DNA of 64,000 nt from Kallipyga massiliensis ph2. GTDB taxonomy: Bacteria > Bacillota > Clostridia > Tissierellales > Peptoniphilaceae. Location of the stretch: contig NZ_HE978585.1 in assembly GCF_000311985.1 (NCBI RefSeq), forward strand, positions 1,069,443 through 1,133,442, given 5' to 3'. Under the pieces are notes generated by a model. That model worked only from the letters and a program-made list of their open reading frames with translations. It ran no database searches and had not been told where the DNA came from. Positions 1-7,950 of this stretch are shown here, piece after piece (position 1 is the first letter of the stretch; the number at the start of each line of letters is the position of its first letter). A program made the position numbers and the translations under genes.

Positions 1-119
1 GTTTAATTTATTTTTAATAGAAATCGGCTATTTTTTATTTTTCGCAACAGATTGATTCTGCTTTCTTATAAAAGGAATTATGCTTAAAAAATTTTTTTGA
101 AAAAAAGGGAAAAAGTTAG

Positions 120-148
120 TTGACCTTAACATTTTGATCGATTATACT
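120..148 (+). promoter_or_regulatory. Sigma-A-type promoter of the tetR-ABC operon
   Basis: TTGACC at 120-125 and TATACT at 143-148 are separated by exactly 17 bases, a near-consensus housekeeping promoter. Transcription would begin around 154-156, inside the palindrome at 149-174 and about 37 bases before the chosen tetR start. This is read directly from sequence; activity is inferred. Confidence 0.75.
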
Positions 149-174
149 AAAAACCGACAAGAGTGTCGGTTTTT
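149..174. promoter_or_regulatory. Palindromic operator, probably bound by the adjacent TetR regulator
   Basis: An 11-bp perfect inverted repeat (AAAAACCGACA / TGTCGGTTTTT, 149-159 and 164-174) with a 4-base AGAG spacer starts right after the -10 box and covers the predicted transcription start. The position and symmetry fit a TetR-family operator, so a bound dimer would block the promoter and autoregulate the operon. The same sequence could fold as an RNA hairpin with a T-run, so an attenuator reading is possible but less likely this close to the start site. Confidence 0.65.
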
Positions 175-191
175 TGAGGGAGCAGTTGCGC

Positions 192-797
192 ATGGAAAAA
201 AAGAAAGAAAAAATTGGGCAAATCAGACGGAGAGAGATCCTGGAAGCGGCAAAAAAGGTCTTTCTACGGAAGGGATTCGCAGATACGGTCATGGAGGATA
301 TCATCCAAGAAACATCCCTCTCCCGAGGCGGGGTCTATTACTATTACATAAACAAAGTGGATATCATGCACGATCTCATGAAGCAGGGCATAGACTACCG
401 GGTGGGACAGGTGAAGGCTTTTATGGCCGCATATTCCGGCAGGATGGATCAAATGGCCATAGCTGAGATGATGGTCGACAAGATCCTGGACCGGAGCGAC
501 CTAATGAGCCTCTATGCCATGTATCTCCAGGCTCAAAAAACCAACCAGGAGCTTCGGGCGCTTTTTCCGGTCCTGGTTCAGGAGAACTTCCAAGCTGTAT
601 CCGCCGGGATGAAGGAAGGGGAGGATCCAGCCTTTCAGATGATGACCAGCCGATTTCTCATTGCTTTCATCAATACCATGATCTTGGGTTGTGAGACCTT
701 AGAGGGGGCCAGGGATAGCTTCCTCCGCAATCGATCCTTCCTGGTGGAGATCCTGATGGCCTTTATTAAAGCCTATGAAAATGGAAAAGTGGATTAA
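192..797 (+). CDS. TetR/AcrR-family transcriptional regulator
   Basis: A repressor of about 201 residues. The N-terminal helix-turn-helix (roughly residues 10-55) runs from RRREILEAAKKVF through the recognition region SLSRGGVYYYYINK, the typical TetR signature. The C-terminal helical part is the ligand-binding and dimerisation domain and gives no hint of the ligand. ATG 192 is chosen because GAGGGAG at 176-182 is well spaced; a TTG at 174 is in frame but lies at the end of the operator palindrome. It is followed after 44 bases by two ABC exporter half-transporters, so it most likely represses their operon in response to an exported or toxic compound. Family assignment is firm; the target and autoregulation are inferred from the operator at 149-174. 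Confidence 0.9.
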   Translation: MEKKKEKIGQIRRREILEAAKKVFLRKGFADTVMEDIIQETSLSRGGVYYYYINKVDIMHDLMKQGIDYRVGQVKAFMAAYSGRMDQMAIAEMMVDKILDRSDLMSLYAMYLQAQKTNQELRALFPVLVQENFQAVSAGMKEGEDPAFQMMTSRFLIAFINTMILGCETLEGARDSFLRNRSFLVEILMAFIKAYENGKVD

Positions 798-841
798 TTT
801 TTTAAGGAATAGTTAGCCATAACTAACGTAAGGAGTACGGT

Positions 842-2755
842 ATGAGAAGAAAAAAAGGGGAAAAAGAAAGGGTTGGATTCCCTTCGGACCCCAAAAGAGA
901 AAAAGAAGAAAGCCTTGTCAAGGAGATCGACAGCCTCCAGCTGAATGTGCCGGATGAGGTGATGGACCGGATTGATAAGGTCCTTGAGGAAAGTAAAGCT
1001 CGGGAAAAGATCACCATGGGAGGGCTCTCCAAAGACCTCATGAGCCTGGCCCCGGAATACCAAGGGAAGATGCGACTTTCCATCTTCCTGGCCTGCTTGG
1101 GTGAATTGTTCGGTTTCGCTGTCTACTTTTTTAGCGCCTATGCGGCCGGTTGGCTGATCAAACGGGCCGGAGGGGAGGACCTTCCTTTTTCGGACCTACT
1201 GACTTGCGCCCTATTCGCCATGGCCTCCCTGGCCCTTTATTTTGCCCTGACCGGTTTTAGCACCATCCTTTCTCACAAGACCTCGTTTGCCATCCTGGCC
1301 AAACTGCGCCAGACTCTTTTTGAAAAGCTGCAAAAGATCCCCTTGGGTTACCTGATCGACCACCCGGTTGGCAAATTGAAAGTGGTCATCATGGACCGGG
1401 TGGGGGATATGGAGGATTGGGTGGCCCATACTATGCCGGAACTCCCCAGTCGCATGCTCCACCCCCTATTATGCTCTGCCATTTTATTCTACCTGGATTG
1501 GCGGATTGGCCTATCCGTCTTTGCTCCCTTGCCGATTGTCATGGTCGGCATGGCCATCATGATGTATAAATATCGAGCCAGGATGGCCATTTGGCTGTCT
1601 TCGTATGCCAATGTGGCGGAGCGGAGCGCCGAATACATACGCGGGATTCCGGTCATCAAGGCCTTCGTTCAGGACCAGGCATCCTACGGGAAGTTTGCGG
1701 ATGCTGTCAAGTTTTACCATTTTTCCACCATGAAGTGGTGGGAACAAAGCTGGCTGGGCCAGGCTTTGATGATGGCCGCCTTCATGACCCCCCAACTTGT
1801 CAGTCTGCCCCTGGCTTTTTCCTTGTACGGACAGGGTCAAATCACCATAGAAACCTTCCTCCTTGCCTTGGTCCTGCCCATCTCCATACTGCCCCAGGCC
1901 TTCACCATCATGATGAGTTTTGAGCTCTTCCAGATGGCTTCCTCCAATTGGATGGAGATCAAGGAGATTTTGGACTTGCCGGAGCAAAAGCGGCCGGATC
2001 CGGGGAAGCGACTGAGCCTGGACCACAATCAGGGGATAACCTGGGACAAGGTGACTTTCTCCTACAACAAGGGCAAGGAAGTCTTACATGGGATTTCTTT
2101 TGAGACCACACCGGGTCAGGTTACAGCCCTGGTTGGGCCTTCAGGCGGGGGAAAATCCACCATTGCTAAGCTTCTGGCCGGTTTTTGGGATCCTTCCTCA
2201 GGAAAAATCACCATCGGGGGTGTAGACAGCCAGGCTCTCTCCTTCCAGCAGCTGGCGGAAGAGATATCGTATGTCTCACAGGACACCTTCCTTTTTGATG
2301 TGTCCATCCGGGACAACATCCGTCTGGGCAAACCCGATGCCAGCGAGGAGGAAATCATCCAGGCGGCCAAGGCGGCTCATTGCCATGATTTTATTATGGA
2401 AATGCCTGAGGGTTACGACACTCCGGCAGGAGAAGCTGGAAAAGCCATGTCGGGCGGGGAGTGCCAGCGGATCACCCTGGCACGGGCCATCCTCAAGCCC
2501 GCGTCCACCATCATCCTGGATGAGGCGACCGCCTATGCTGACCCGGAAAATGAAGCCCTCATTCAAGAAGCTATTTCCCACCTGGTCAGAGGGCGGAACC
2601 TCCTGATCGTTGCCCACCGCTTGAACACCATCCAAGGTGCCCAACAAATCATCTTGATCGATAAAGGACGAATTGTCGCCAAGGGACGGCATGAGGAACT
2701 CTTGCAAAACTCTCTCTATGCCCGCCTCTGGAAACCCTTTGTGGGGGAGGAATAA
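842..2755 (+). CDS. ABC exporter half-transporter (permease-ATPase), first of a pair
   Basis: A 637-residue type IV ABC exporter subunit: six membrane helices (about 78-340) fused to a nucleotide-binding domain (about 390-637). Visible motifs are Walker A GPSGGGKST near residue 431, signature MSGGECQ near 536, Walker B IILDEAT near 557 and the H-loop AHRL near 590. The DEATAYADPENE stretch resembles the siderophore-type exporter group (YbtP/IrtA-like). A hydrophilic, charged N-terminal extension of about 75 residues before the first helix is unusual. AAGGAG at 830-835 supports the start. It lies three bases before the second half-transporter, so the two probably form a heterodimer under control of the upstream TetR protein. 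Substrate unknown; a drug, peptide or metal-chelate role is possible. Confidence 0.9.
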   Translation: MRRKKGEKERVGFPSDPKREKEESLVKEIDSLQLNVPDEVMDRIDKVLEESKAREKITMGGLSKDLMSLAPEYQGKMRLSIFLACLGELFGFAVYFFSAYAAGWLIKRAGGEDLPFSDLLTCALFAMASLALYFALTGFSTILSHKTSFAILAKLRQTLFEKLQKIPLGYLIDHPVGKLKVVIMDRVGDMEDWVAHTMPELPSRMLHPLLCSAILFYLDWRIGLSVFAPLPIVMVGMAIMMYKYRARMAIWLSSYANVAERSAEYIRGIPVIKAFVQDQASYGKFADAVKFYHFSTMKWWEQSWLGQALMMAAFMTPQLVSLPLAFSLYGQGQITIETFLLALVLPISILPQAFTIMMSFELFQMASSNWMEIKEILDLPEQKRPDPGKRLSLDHNQGITWDKVTFSYNKGKEVLHGISFETTPGQVTALVGPSGGGKSTIAKLLAGFWDPSSGKITIGGVDSQALSFQQLAEEISYVSQDTFLFDVSIRDNIRLGKPDASEEEIIQAAKAAHCHDFIMEMPEGYDTPAGEAGKAMSGGECQRITLARAILKPASTIILDEATAYADPENEALIQEAISHLVRGRNLLIVAHRLNTIQGAQQIILIDKGRIVAKGRHEELLQNSLYARLWKPFVGEE

Positions 2756-2758
2756 ATC

Positions 2759-4495
2759 ATGAAATTTATCCGACTATCCTTACAATTGGCTGGTTCTTAT
2801 AAAAACCGTTTGAAAGGAGGCATGGCCCTAGTCTTCTTGCGGAATGCCTCCATCTTGATCAGCTTTTTTGCCCTCTTTCTCGCTTTTAGCTGGATAAAGG
2901 AGACGACACCAGCCCATGCCTGGATCCTCTTTGCCGTCCTCTTTGCCTCCTTCCTTTTTAACTTCTTGACTGGCTGGGGAAAGAGCATCTTGAGCGATGG
3001 GGTCTTCTTTGGCATTTTCAAAGACTACCGCTTGCAGGTGGGCGAAAAATTAAAAAAAGCCCCCATGGGCTACTTTGCCGACCAGCGATTATCAAGGATT
3101 CTGGCGGCCTTTACCAACGTCATGAAGAGCCTGGAGAACTACTCAGCCATGAGCATCGACTTTGCCATATCAGGCCTATCCTGCTCCTTCTTTCTCCTGG
3201 TGGGCATGACCGGCGTCAATAGTAAAATGGGCATCTTTACTTTGTTTTGCTTGTCCATCATTTGGTTCTGCGTCTTCCGGATGGTCCACCTGGCCAGGAG
3301 GGAGGTGGAAAAGGAACATGCGGCCATCACGAAATTAGGTGATGCCCTGGTGGACAGCATTTCCGGGATTCCTGTCCTCCGAAGCTTTCCTGCGATTGAA
3401 TCCGGTCTGGTTGAGGAGATCCATTCCGAATTAAAAAATGCTTCCGAAGGGCTTCAAAAAACTCAGGTCCATTTTGAAACGGTCTTTGTCCTCTACTCCC
3501 GATTGTTCATGACCCTCATCAACCTCTCCAGCTTGGGCATCACCCTTTTTGCCTGCTATCTTTACGCCAAGGGTCAGGTTCTTTTGCCCCAGGCCTTGAC
3601 TGTTTCTGCTGCCGGTTTCATGATCTTTGAGGGCCTCAAGCCCTTGGAAAATGCCGCCATCCTCATGGTGAAAAATCCGGCCAATATGCAGTACCTGGAG
3701 GAGGTCCTCGACATTCCTGAAATCAGGGAGGGAAGGGAGGAAATGGGGGACAAGCAGGACATCGTCTTTGACCAAGTCCGCTTCGGCTACACGAAAGAAA
3801 GGCCTGTCCTGGACAACCTGTCCTTCACCATCCCTCAGGGATCCAGGACAGCCATTGTGGGCCCTTCCGGCTCGGGAAAGACCACCATCATCAACCTCAT
3901 GGCCCGTTTCTATGATGTGGACCAAGGACGGGTACTTATCGGGGGGCGAGATATTAGGGACTACAAGGTAGGAAGCCTCCTGCAGAACCTTTCCCTGGTC
4001 TTCCAGGACGTCTATCTTTTTCAAGATACCATCGAAAACAATATCCGCTTCGCCCGTCCCGATGCCAGCGATGAGGAGGTAGTGGCTGCTGCTAAAAAGG
4101 CCCATTGCCACGACTTCATCATGGACCTTCCGCGGGGCTACCAGACCATGGTGGGCGAGGGAGGAAGCTCCCTTTCCGGTGGAGAAAAGCAGAGGATATC
4201 CATAGCCAGGGCCCTTTTAAAGGAGGCGCCTATCATCCTACTGGATGAAGCAACCAGTTCAGTGGATCCGGAAAATGAGGCGGAAATCCTTGCCGCCATC
4301 GAGACCCTCACCCAAGGTCATACCGTGATCTCCATCGCCCACCGACTGTCAACGGTGAGAAAGGCGAATCAGATTTTAGTCATCCATGAGGGGCATCTTG
4401 TTCAGGAAGGGAAGCACGAAGACCTGGTGAAAGAGAAAGGAATCTATGCGGACTTTATCCGGGCCCGGGAGCTGGCAGCAGAATGGAGGCTTTAA
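2759..4495 (+). CDS. ABC exporter half-transporter (permease-ATPase), second of a pair
   Basis: A 578-residue ABC exporter half with an N-terminal six-helix domain and a C-terminal ATPase. Walker A GPSGSGKT lies near residue 367, signature LSGGEKQ near 471, Walker B ILLDEATSS near 491 and H-loop AHRLST near 526. Both halves keep a catalytic glutamate after Walker B, so both ATP sites look competent. GGAGGA overlapping the end of the preceding gene supports the ATG at 2759. With its neighbour it should form a heterodimeric membrane pump. No obvious terminator follows; the next element is a separately promoted riboswitch. Substrate cannot be told from sequence. Confidence 0.9.
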   Translation: MKFIRLSLQLAGSYKNRLKGGMALVFLRNASILISFFALFLAFSWIKETTPAHAWILFAVLFASFLFNFLTGWGKSILSDGVFFGIFKDYRLQVGEKLKKAPMGYFADQRLSRILAAFTNVMKSLENYSAMSIDFAISGLSCSFFLLVGMTGVNSKMGIFTLFCLSIIWFCVFRMVHLARREVEKEHAAITKLGDALVDSISGIPVLRSFPAIESGLVEEIHSELKNASEGLQKTQVHFETVFVLYSRLFMTLINLSSLGITLFACYLYAKGQVLLPQALTVSAAGFMIFEGLKPLENAAILMVKNPANMQYLEEVLDIPEIREGREEMGDKQDIVFDQVRFGYTKERPVLDNLSFTIPQGSRTAIVGPSGSGKTTIINLMARFYDVDQGRVLIGGRDIRDYKVGSLLQNLSLVFQDVYLFQDTIENNIRFARPDASDEEVVAAAKKAHCHDFIMDLPRGYQTMVGEGGSSLSGGEKQRISIARALLKEAPIILLDEATSSVDPENEAEILAAIETLTQGHTVISIAHRLSTVRKANQILVIHEGHLVQEGKHEDLVKEKGIYADFIRARELAAEWRL

Positions 4496-4544
4496 AAAGC
4501 CCGCCAATCCATTCGAAAGCCCATCGAAAAAGTGGTAGAATAAT

Positions 4545-4632
4545 CGGGGAATGAAGTACTCCCTTGGGAAACCTAAACCGCTGCGTAAGCTGATGACTTC
4601 TGTCTCTATTGTCAGGAGTCATCGGTTTTTTT
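4545..4632 (+). promoter_or_regulatory. Fluoride (crcB) riboswitch with expression-platform terminator
   Basis: The region matches the fluoride-aptamer layout. A G-rich/CUCCC stem (4546-4549 with 4560-4563) encloses the AUGAAGUA loop, then comes AAACCGCUGCG, a short GCU/AGC stem, and UGAUGACUUCUG. ACUUC can pair with GAAGU in the first loop, as in known crcB RNAs. The aptamer 3' end overlaps the left arm of a terminator (4591-4632), so fluoride binding would allow readthrough. A -10 candidate TAGAAT lies at 4536-4541 with a weak TTCGAA 18 bases upstream. Recognition is by recalled consensus, not a covariance search. Confidence 0.82.
4591..4632 (+). terminator. Riboswitch-controlled intrinsic terminator
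   Basis: GATGACTTCTG pairs with CAGGAGTCATC (11 bp with one G-U) around a short loop, followed by GG and seven T residues at 4626-4632. The left arm is the conserved 3' part of the fluoride aptamer, which makes ligand binding and terminator formation mutually exclusive. Confidence 0.8.
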
Positions 4633-4633
4633 A

Positions 4634-4993
4634 TTGCTGAAGGAGGCCCAGGGACAAGGTGCCCAAGTCATGGATTTCATCAATATCCCGGTCTCCATCG
4701 TCATGGGAATCCTCTTGGGGCTCCTGACAGGTTATGTCCTCCAGGCTTTCTTTGAATGGGCCTATCGTCGGGATCATCTTATTAGGAACAGCGTGAAGGT
4801 CATTCTCGTCATGGCCTTTGCCTTTCTCCTTTTGGTTGTTGAAGAAGCTCTGGAGGGAGTGATTGCCGTCTCCGGCTTATTGGCTGTGGTCAGCATGGCC
4901 CTCATGATCAGAAACCGGTCGGTCGGGGTTTGGATATCCACAAAAAAGACCCCTCTTTCCGTGAAAGAGAGGGTCTTCTGTGTGATTTCCTAA
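4634..4993 (+). pseudogene. Truncated remnant of a cation/proton (NhaP-like, CPA) antiporter
   Basis: About 80 codons (roughly 4670-4917) encode two hydrophobic segments, with IPVSIVMGILLGLLTG, RNSVKVILVMAFAFLL and GVIAVSGLLAVVSMA. These resemble an internal part of CPA-family sodium/proton antiporters, which are known partners of fluoride riboswitches. A full antiporter is about 400 residues or more; the N-terminal half and everything after the SGLLAV region are missing. The last 25 or so codons run through an unrelated hairpin, the terminator of the convergent gene. AAGGAGG at 4639-4645 sits 25 bases from the first ATG (4670), so no good start exists. It most likely arose by deletions on both sides. 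Residual function of an 80-110-residue two-helix protein cannot be excluded but is unlikely. Confidence 0.7.
4942..4978 (-). terminator. Terminator of the minus-strand gene at 4998-5690
   Basis: Read on the minus strand, AAGACCCTCTCTTTC pairs with GAAAGAGGGGTCTT (one G-T pair) around a short ACG loop and runs into six T residues. It lies 20 bases beyond the stop codon and overlaps the 3' end of the antiporter remnant. Confidence 0.85.
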
Positions 4994-4997
4994 AACA

Positions 4998-5690
4998 CTA
5001 GTCCTGGATTTCATTCCCAAGCTTCCCCTCATGGACCCAAACATCCTGCTGAGGATCCTTGAGTTCGGGGTTGACCACGGAATGCGCAAACTCGGCATCT
5101 TGCTCGAATCCATCACCGGGAAATTTGGCATAGATAGTGACGGAGCTGAGGTTCTGGTTGGTGGCCTCCATGGTGTAAAGGTCAGCCGGGAAGTGAACAT
5201 CCTCGAAGGAAAAAGTAAGATTCACGATCCGGTTGGCCTTAAAATCTACTTCTGTCTCCACCGGGTTCGGAAGGAGATCGTCCGACTGGTCGCCATGATA
5301 AAAGAACAGTTGGCCTCGGAACTGGGCCTTGCATTTTGACGAAACCAGGGGACTGGTGAGAAGCCCTTCCATTCCCGGAAGGGGATGGACTTCGAGGGTA
5401 ACCAGGAGCTTCTTTCCTTCCATGTCGAATCGAAGGTCCTGGATAGAGATTGAATCGACCATGGCTTTGGGGGGAAGGATATAGGGATTCTCCTCGCCGG
5501 GAGTGACTTCTTCGCTTTCCATGACTTGGCTTTCCTGGGGGGATTCTTCGGAAGAGGAAGCCTCTATCGGGGTCGAAGACTCTTGGCCTAGTTGCTTATC
5601 TCCTTTCTTGGAGGAGATGAGCATAGCGCTTTCAATGAGGATGATAATGAGCAGGCCTCCAATGACGAAGTAACTAGTCTTTTTTTTCAT
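4998..5690 (-). CDS. Membrane-anchored extracytoplasmic protein of unknown function
   Basis: A 230-residue protein not matched to a family. Residues 6-25 form one hydrophobic segment preceded by lysines (an uncleaved signal anchor; no lipobox cysteine). A Ser/Glu/Pro-rich linker (about 35-70) and a folded-looking, beta-rich domain of about 160 residues follow, which should lie outside the membrane. AAAGGAG a few bases before the ATG supports the start. It is flanked by its own promoter (5732-5760) and terminator (4942-4978), so it is a single-gene transcript. The layout resembles small wall-facing DUF4352-like or adhesion-accessory proteins, but no motif supports that. Function unassigned. 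Confidence 0.8.
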   Translation of the reverse strand: MKKKTSYFVIGGLLIIILIESAMLISSKKGDKQLGQESSTPIEASSSEESPQESQVMESEEVTPGEENPYILPPKAMVDSISIQDLRFDMEGKKLLVTLEVHPLPGMEGLLTSPLVSSKCKAQFRGQLFFYHGDQSDDLLPNPVETEVDFKANRIVNLTFSFEDVHFPADLYTMEATNQNLSSVTIYAKFPGDGFEQDAEFAHSVVNPELKDPQQDVWVHEGKLGNEIQD

Positions 5691-5731
5691 CGTAAGCTCC
5701 TTTCGTTTTCGGAAAAACGATTTCTATATTT

Positions 5732-5760
5732 ATTATACTTCTTATAATAAAATCCAACAA
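5732..5760 (-). promoter_or_regulatory. Promoter of the anchored unknown protein
   Basis: On the minus strand TTGTTG (5755-5760) and TATAAT (5732-5737) are separated by 17 bases in an AT-rich patch, about 40 bases before the start codon at 5690. Confidence 0.75.
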
Positions 5761-5838
5761 TCTCCATTAAAAGTCCAAAGGTCATGTCCCTTCTCTGGTA
5801 AAATAGAAAAATAGAGTAATAAAGAGGAGGGGAATTGG

Positions 5839-6339
5839 ATGAGGGAGAAAAATGACTATTTGACCATTACCCATCCGCTGGAACCTGTCTTTGACAAGGA
5901 TTCGCGGATCCTTATCCTGGGCTCCTTTCCCTCCGTGAAAACCAGGGAGTATGGCTTCTTTTATGGTCACCCCCAAAACCGATTTTGGCCCCTGATGGGG
6001 ATTCTTTTCGGGGAGGAGGTCGGGTCGAGCCCGGAAGAGAAAAAGGCCTTCCTCCTCCGCCACCGGATTGCTCTTTACGACGCCATCTACCGGTGTGATA
6101 TCATCGGGTCTAGCGACGCCTCTGTAAAAAACGTGGTTCCGTCCGACCTGGATGAGATTTTTCGGCAGGCAAAGATTGATCAGGTTTTTTGTAATGGAGG
6201 AACAGCATACAAGTATTACCAGAAGTACCAGGCGGCTCAGCTAGGGATGGAGGGGGTTCGATTACCTTCAACCAGCCCTGCTAATGCCCGCTACCGGATG
6301 GAAGATCTGGTGGATGCCTGGTCTCTGATTTTGAGATAG
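5839..6339 (+). CDS. DNA-deoxyinosine glycosylase (uracil-DNA glycosylase superfamily)
   Basis: A 166-residue base-excision repair enzyme expected to remove hypoxanthine (deaminated adenine) and perhaps other deaminated bases. The UDG-fold motifs are visible: LILGSFPSVKTRE near residues 30-42 (motif 1), the NRFWPLMG element near 52, and LPSTSPANAR near 147 (motif 2 position). Length and motif spacing fit the hypoxanthine-DNA glycosylase subgroup (UDG family 6) rather than classical Ung. GAGGAGG about 8 bases upstream fixes the ATG. A TGGTAAAAT extended -10 element at 5796-5804 is a plausible promoter. Substrate preference is inferred from the family. Confidence 0.88.
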   Translation: MREKNDYLTITHPLEPVFDKDSRILILGSFPSVKTREYGFFYGHPQNRFWPLMGILFGEEVGSSPEEKKAFLLRHRIALYDAIYRCDIIGSSDASVKNVVPSDLDEIFRQAKIDQVFCNGGTAYKYYQKYQAAQLGMEGVRLPSTSPANARYRMEDLVDAWSLILR

Positions 6340-6358
6340 AGAAAGGGTAAAAAGTTTC

Positions 6359-7084
6359 ATGAAAAAATCAAAGGGATACCTATCCTATTTGGAAAAACTG
6401 AAGCAGGAGGATTCCGTCCTCCGCCTTCAGGCCTACAATACGGGAAACATGATCCTGGTCAATTCGCCGGGCATGCGGATTTTTAAGACCTGTCTGGCCA
6501 TCCTCCTGTGTTTGACAGTGGACTACTTTCGGGGGGCTTCCAACTTTTATGATGCCGCCATCGCTACCATCGTCACTCTCCGGCAGGATACCAAGAGGAC
6601 ATGGAAGGCGGGATTTTTCCGGGTCTTAGGCACTCTCGCAGCCGGGATTTATGCGACCTGCTTCGTCACCTTGGTTTCCAACTATACGAGCCTGGAGCGC
6701 TATTCCTTACCCTATCTTCTTTTGGTTGGCCTTTTTGTCATCCCCCTGATGCAGATTTTGGTTCTCCTGAATCAGAGGGATACGGTCACTATCGCCACTA
6801 TCGTTTTTCTTCTGATCTGCGTATCGGATTCGGCCAACAAGCAGCCGGCTGTCTATGCCATGACCCGGGTCATCAACAACATTATCGGGGTCATCATCGC
6901 CCTCTTCATCAACTGGTTCCCGCCCCTCAACAAACTGGGCGACCGCTACGATAAGAACCGACAGAGGGCCTACATCAACGCCGACCTGATCCAGGTCCGC
7001 TTGAGCGAATTGGAAGAGGAGTTAGCCGAGAAGGAGGCCGGGAGTGAGGAAGAGGAGAAAGCAGACCGGGGAAAGGAGGAGTGA
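6359..7084 (+). CDS. Aromatic acid exporter family protein (ArAE/FUSC-like)
   Basis: A 241-residue integral membrane protein with about five to six hydrophobic segments between residues 38 and 185, and a charged Glu/Lys-rich cytoplasmic tail (about 200-241). The stretch AAIATIVTLRQDTKRTWKAGFFRVLGTLAAG and the later ALFINWFPP match the N-terminal membrane domain of the aromatic-acid-exporter family 1 (DUF939) seen in many Firmicutes. The soluble C-terminal domain of longer members is absent, so it is a short form. GAAAGGG lies about 11 bases before the ATG. Its stop overlaps the folD start, so the two are translationally coupled. The substrate is unknown. Confidence 0.8.
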   Translation: MKKSKGYLSYLEKLKQEDSVLRLQAYNTGNMILVNSPGMRIFKTCLAILLCLTVDYFRGASNFYDAAIATIVTLRQDTKRTWKAGFFRVLGTLAAGIYATCFVTLVSNYTSLERYSLPYLLLVGLFVIPLMQILVLLNQRDTVTIATIVFLLICVSDSANKQPAVYAMTRVINNIIGVIIALFINWFPPLNKLGDRYDKNRQRAYINADLIQVRLSELEEELAEKEAGSEEEEKADRGKEE

Positions 7085-7950
7085 TGGCAAAGCTATTGCT
7101 AGCAAAAGAAGTCAACCGAGGAATCGAGGCCGGTTGGCAGGCAGATCTTGAGGACTTAAAGGGGAGGCGAGTCACCCCCAAGTTGGCCATGGTCCGCTTG
7201 GGTGAAAAGGGCCCCGACCTTTCCTATGAAAAGGGAATCAGAAAGAAGATGGACAGCTATGGCCTGGCCTATGAGTCGGTGGTTTTTCCCGAGGGTGTGG
7301 AAGAGGAAAGGCTCATCCAAAGCCTGGAGGCCCTGGGTCGGGACCCGGATATCCACGGTATCCTCCTTTTTCAGCCTCTTCCGGAGGGAATGGATGAGAG
7401 GCGGGTCAAAGAAGCCATCAAGCCTATCAAAGATGTGGACTGCGCCACAGCCTACAACCTGGGGGCCACCATGGCGGGCTGGCCGGAGGCCTATGCCTAC
7501 TGTGCGCCGGCCGCCGTTATGGAGCTTCTTGACTATTACGGGATTCCGGTGAAAGGAAAAAACATCTGCATCATCGGGTCCGGGCTTGTTGTGGGCAAGC
7601 CCCTGGCCATGCTCCTCGTCAACGCCCTGGCTACGGTCTCCCTGACCAATGTCTTTACCGAAGATGTGACCCTCTTTTCCAAGAAAGCGGATATCCTCAT
7701 TTCTGCCGCCGGGGTCCCCGGCCTGGTTGATGAGACCTATGTCCGGGAGGGCCAGGTGGTCATCGATGTGGGGACGACCTATAAAGAGGGAAAGCTCAGG
7801 GGGGATATCAATCGGGAGAAGGTGGAGCCCATCGTAGCGGCCCTGACCCCAACACCGGGAGGCATTTCCGGGATTACAACAACGATCCTTGCCCTACACT
7901 TGATTCAGGCAGCGAAAGAATTAACTTTTGAAGAAAGGGGACAACGATGA
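7084..7950 (+). CDS. folD: Methylenetetrahydrofolate dehydrogenase / cyclohydrolase (FolD)
   Basis: A bifunctional one-carbon enzyme of 288 residues that interconverts 5,10-methylene-THF and 10-formyl-THF in the cytoplasm. The catalytic Tyr and Lys are spaced six apart in SYEKGIRKK, a glutamine sits in LLFQPLPEG, and an aspartate in KDVDCATAYN. The dinucleotide-binding loop IIGSGLVVGKP and the C-terminal TPTPGGISGITTTIL motif are present. It is rather divergent: GSGLVVGKP replaces the usual GRSxxVGKP, which may bear on cofactor preference. AAAGGAGG at 7072-7079 favours ATG 7084 over the overlapping GTG at 7081. Its stop overlaps the downstream racemase start. Confidence 0.93.
   Translation: MAKLLLAKEVNRGIEAGWQADLEDLKGRRVTPKLAMVRLGEKGPDLSYEKGIRKKMDSYGLAYESVVFPEGVEEERLIQSLEALGRDPDIHGILLFQPLPEGMDERRVKEAIKPIKDVDCATAYNLGATMAGWPEAYAYCAPAAVMELLDYYGIPVKGKNICIIGSGLVVGKPLAMLLVNALATVSLTNVFTEDVTLFSKKADILISAAGVPGLVDETYVREGQVVIDVGTTYKEGKLRGDINREKVEPIVAALTPTPGGISGITTTILALHLIQAAKELTFEERGQR

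Noticed and set aside
15-115. Possible promoter or gene end in the AT-rich first 115 bases
   Set aside because: No paired -35/-10 boxes other than the one at 120-148, and no convincing hairpin or reading frame.
811-828. Short inverted repeat GTTAG/CTAAC before the first ABC gene as a second TetR operator
   Set aside because: Only five base pairs, with a sequence unrelated to the strong palindrome at 149-174.
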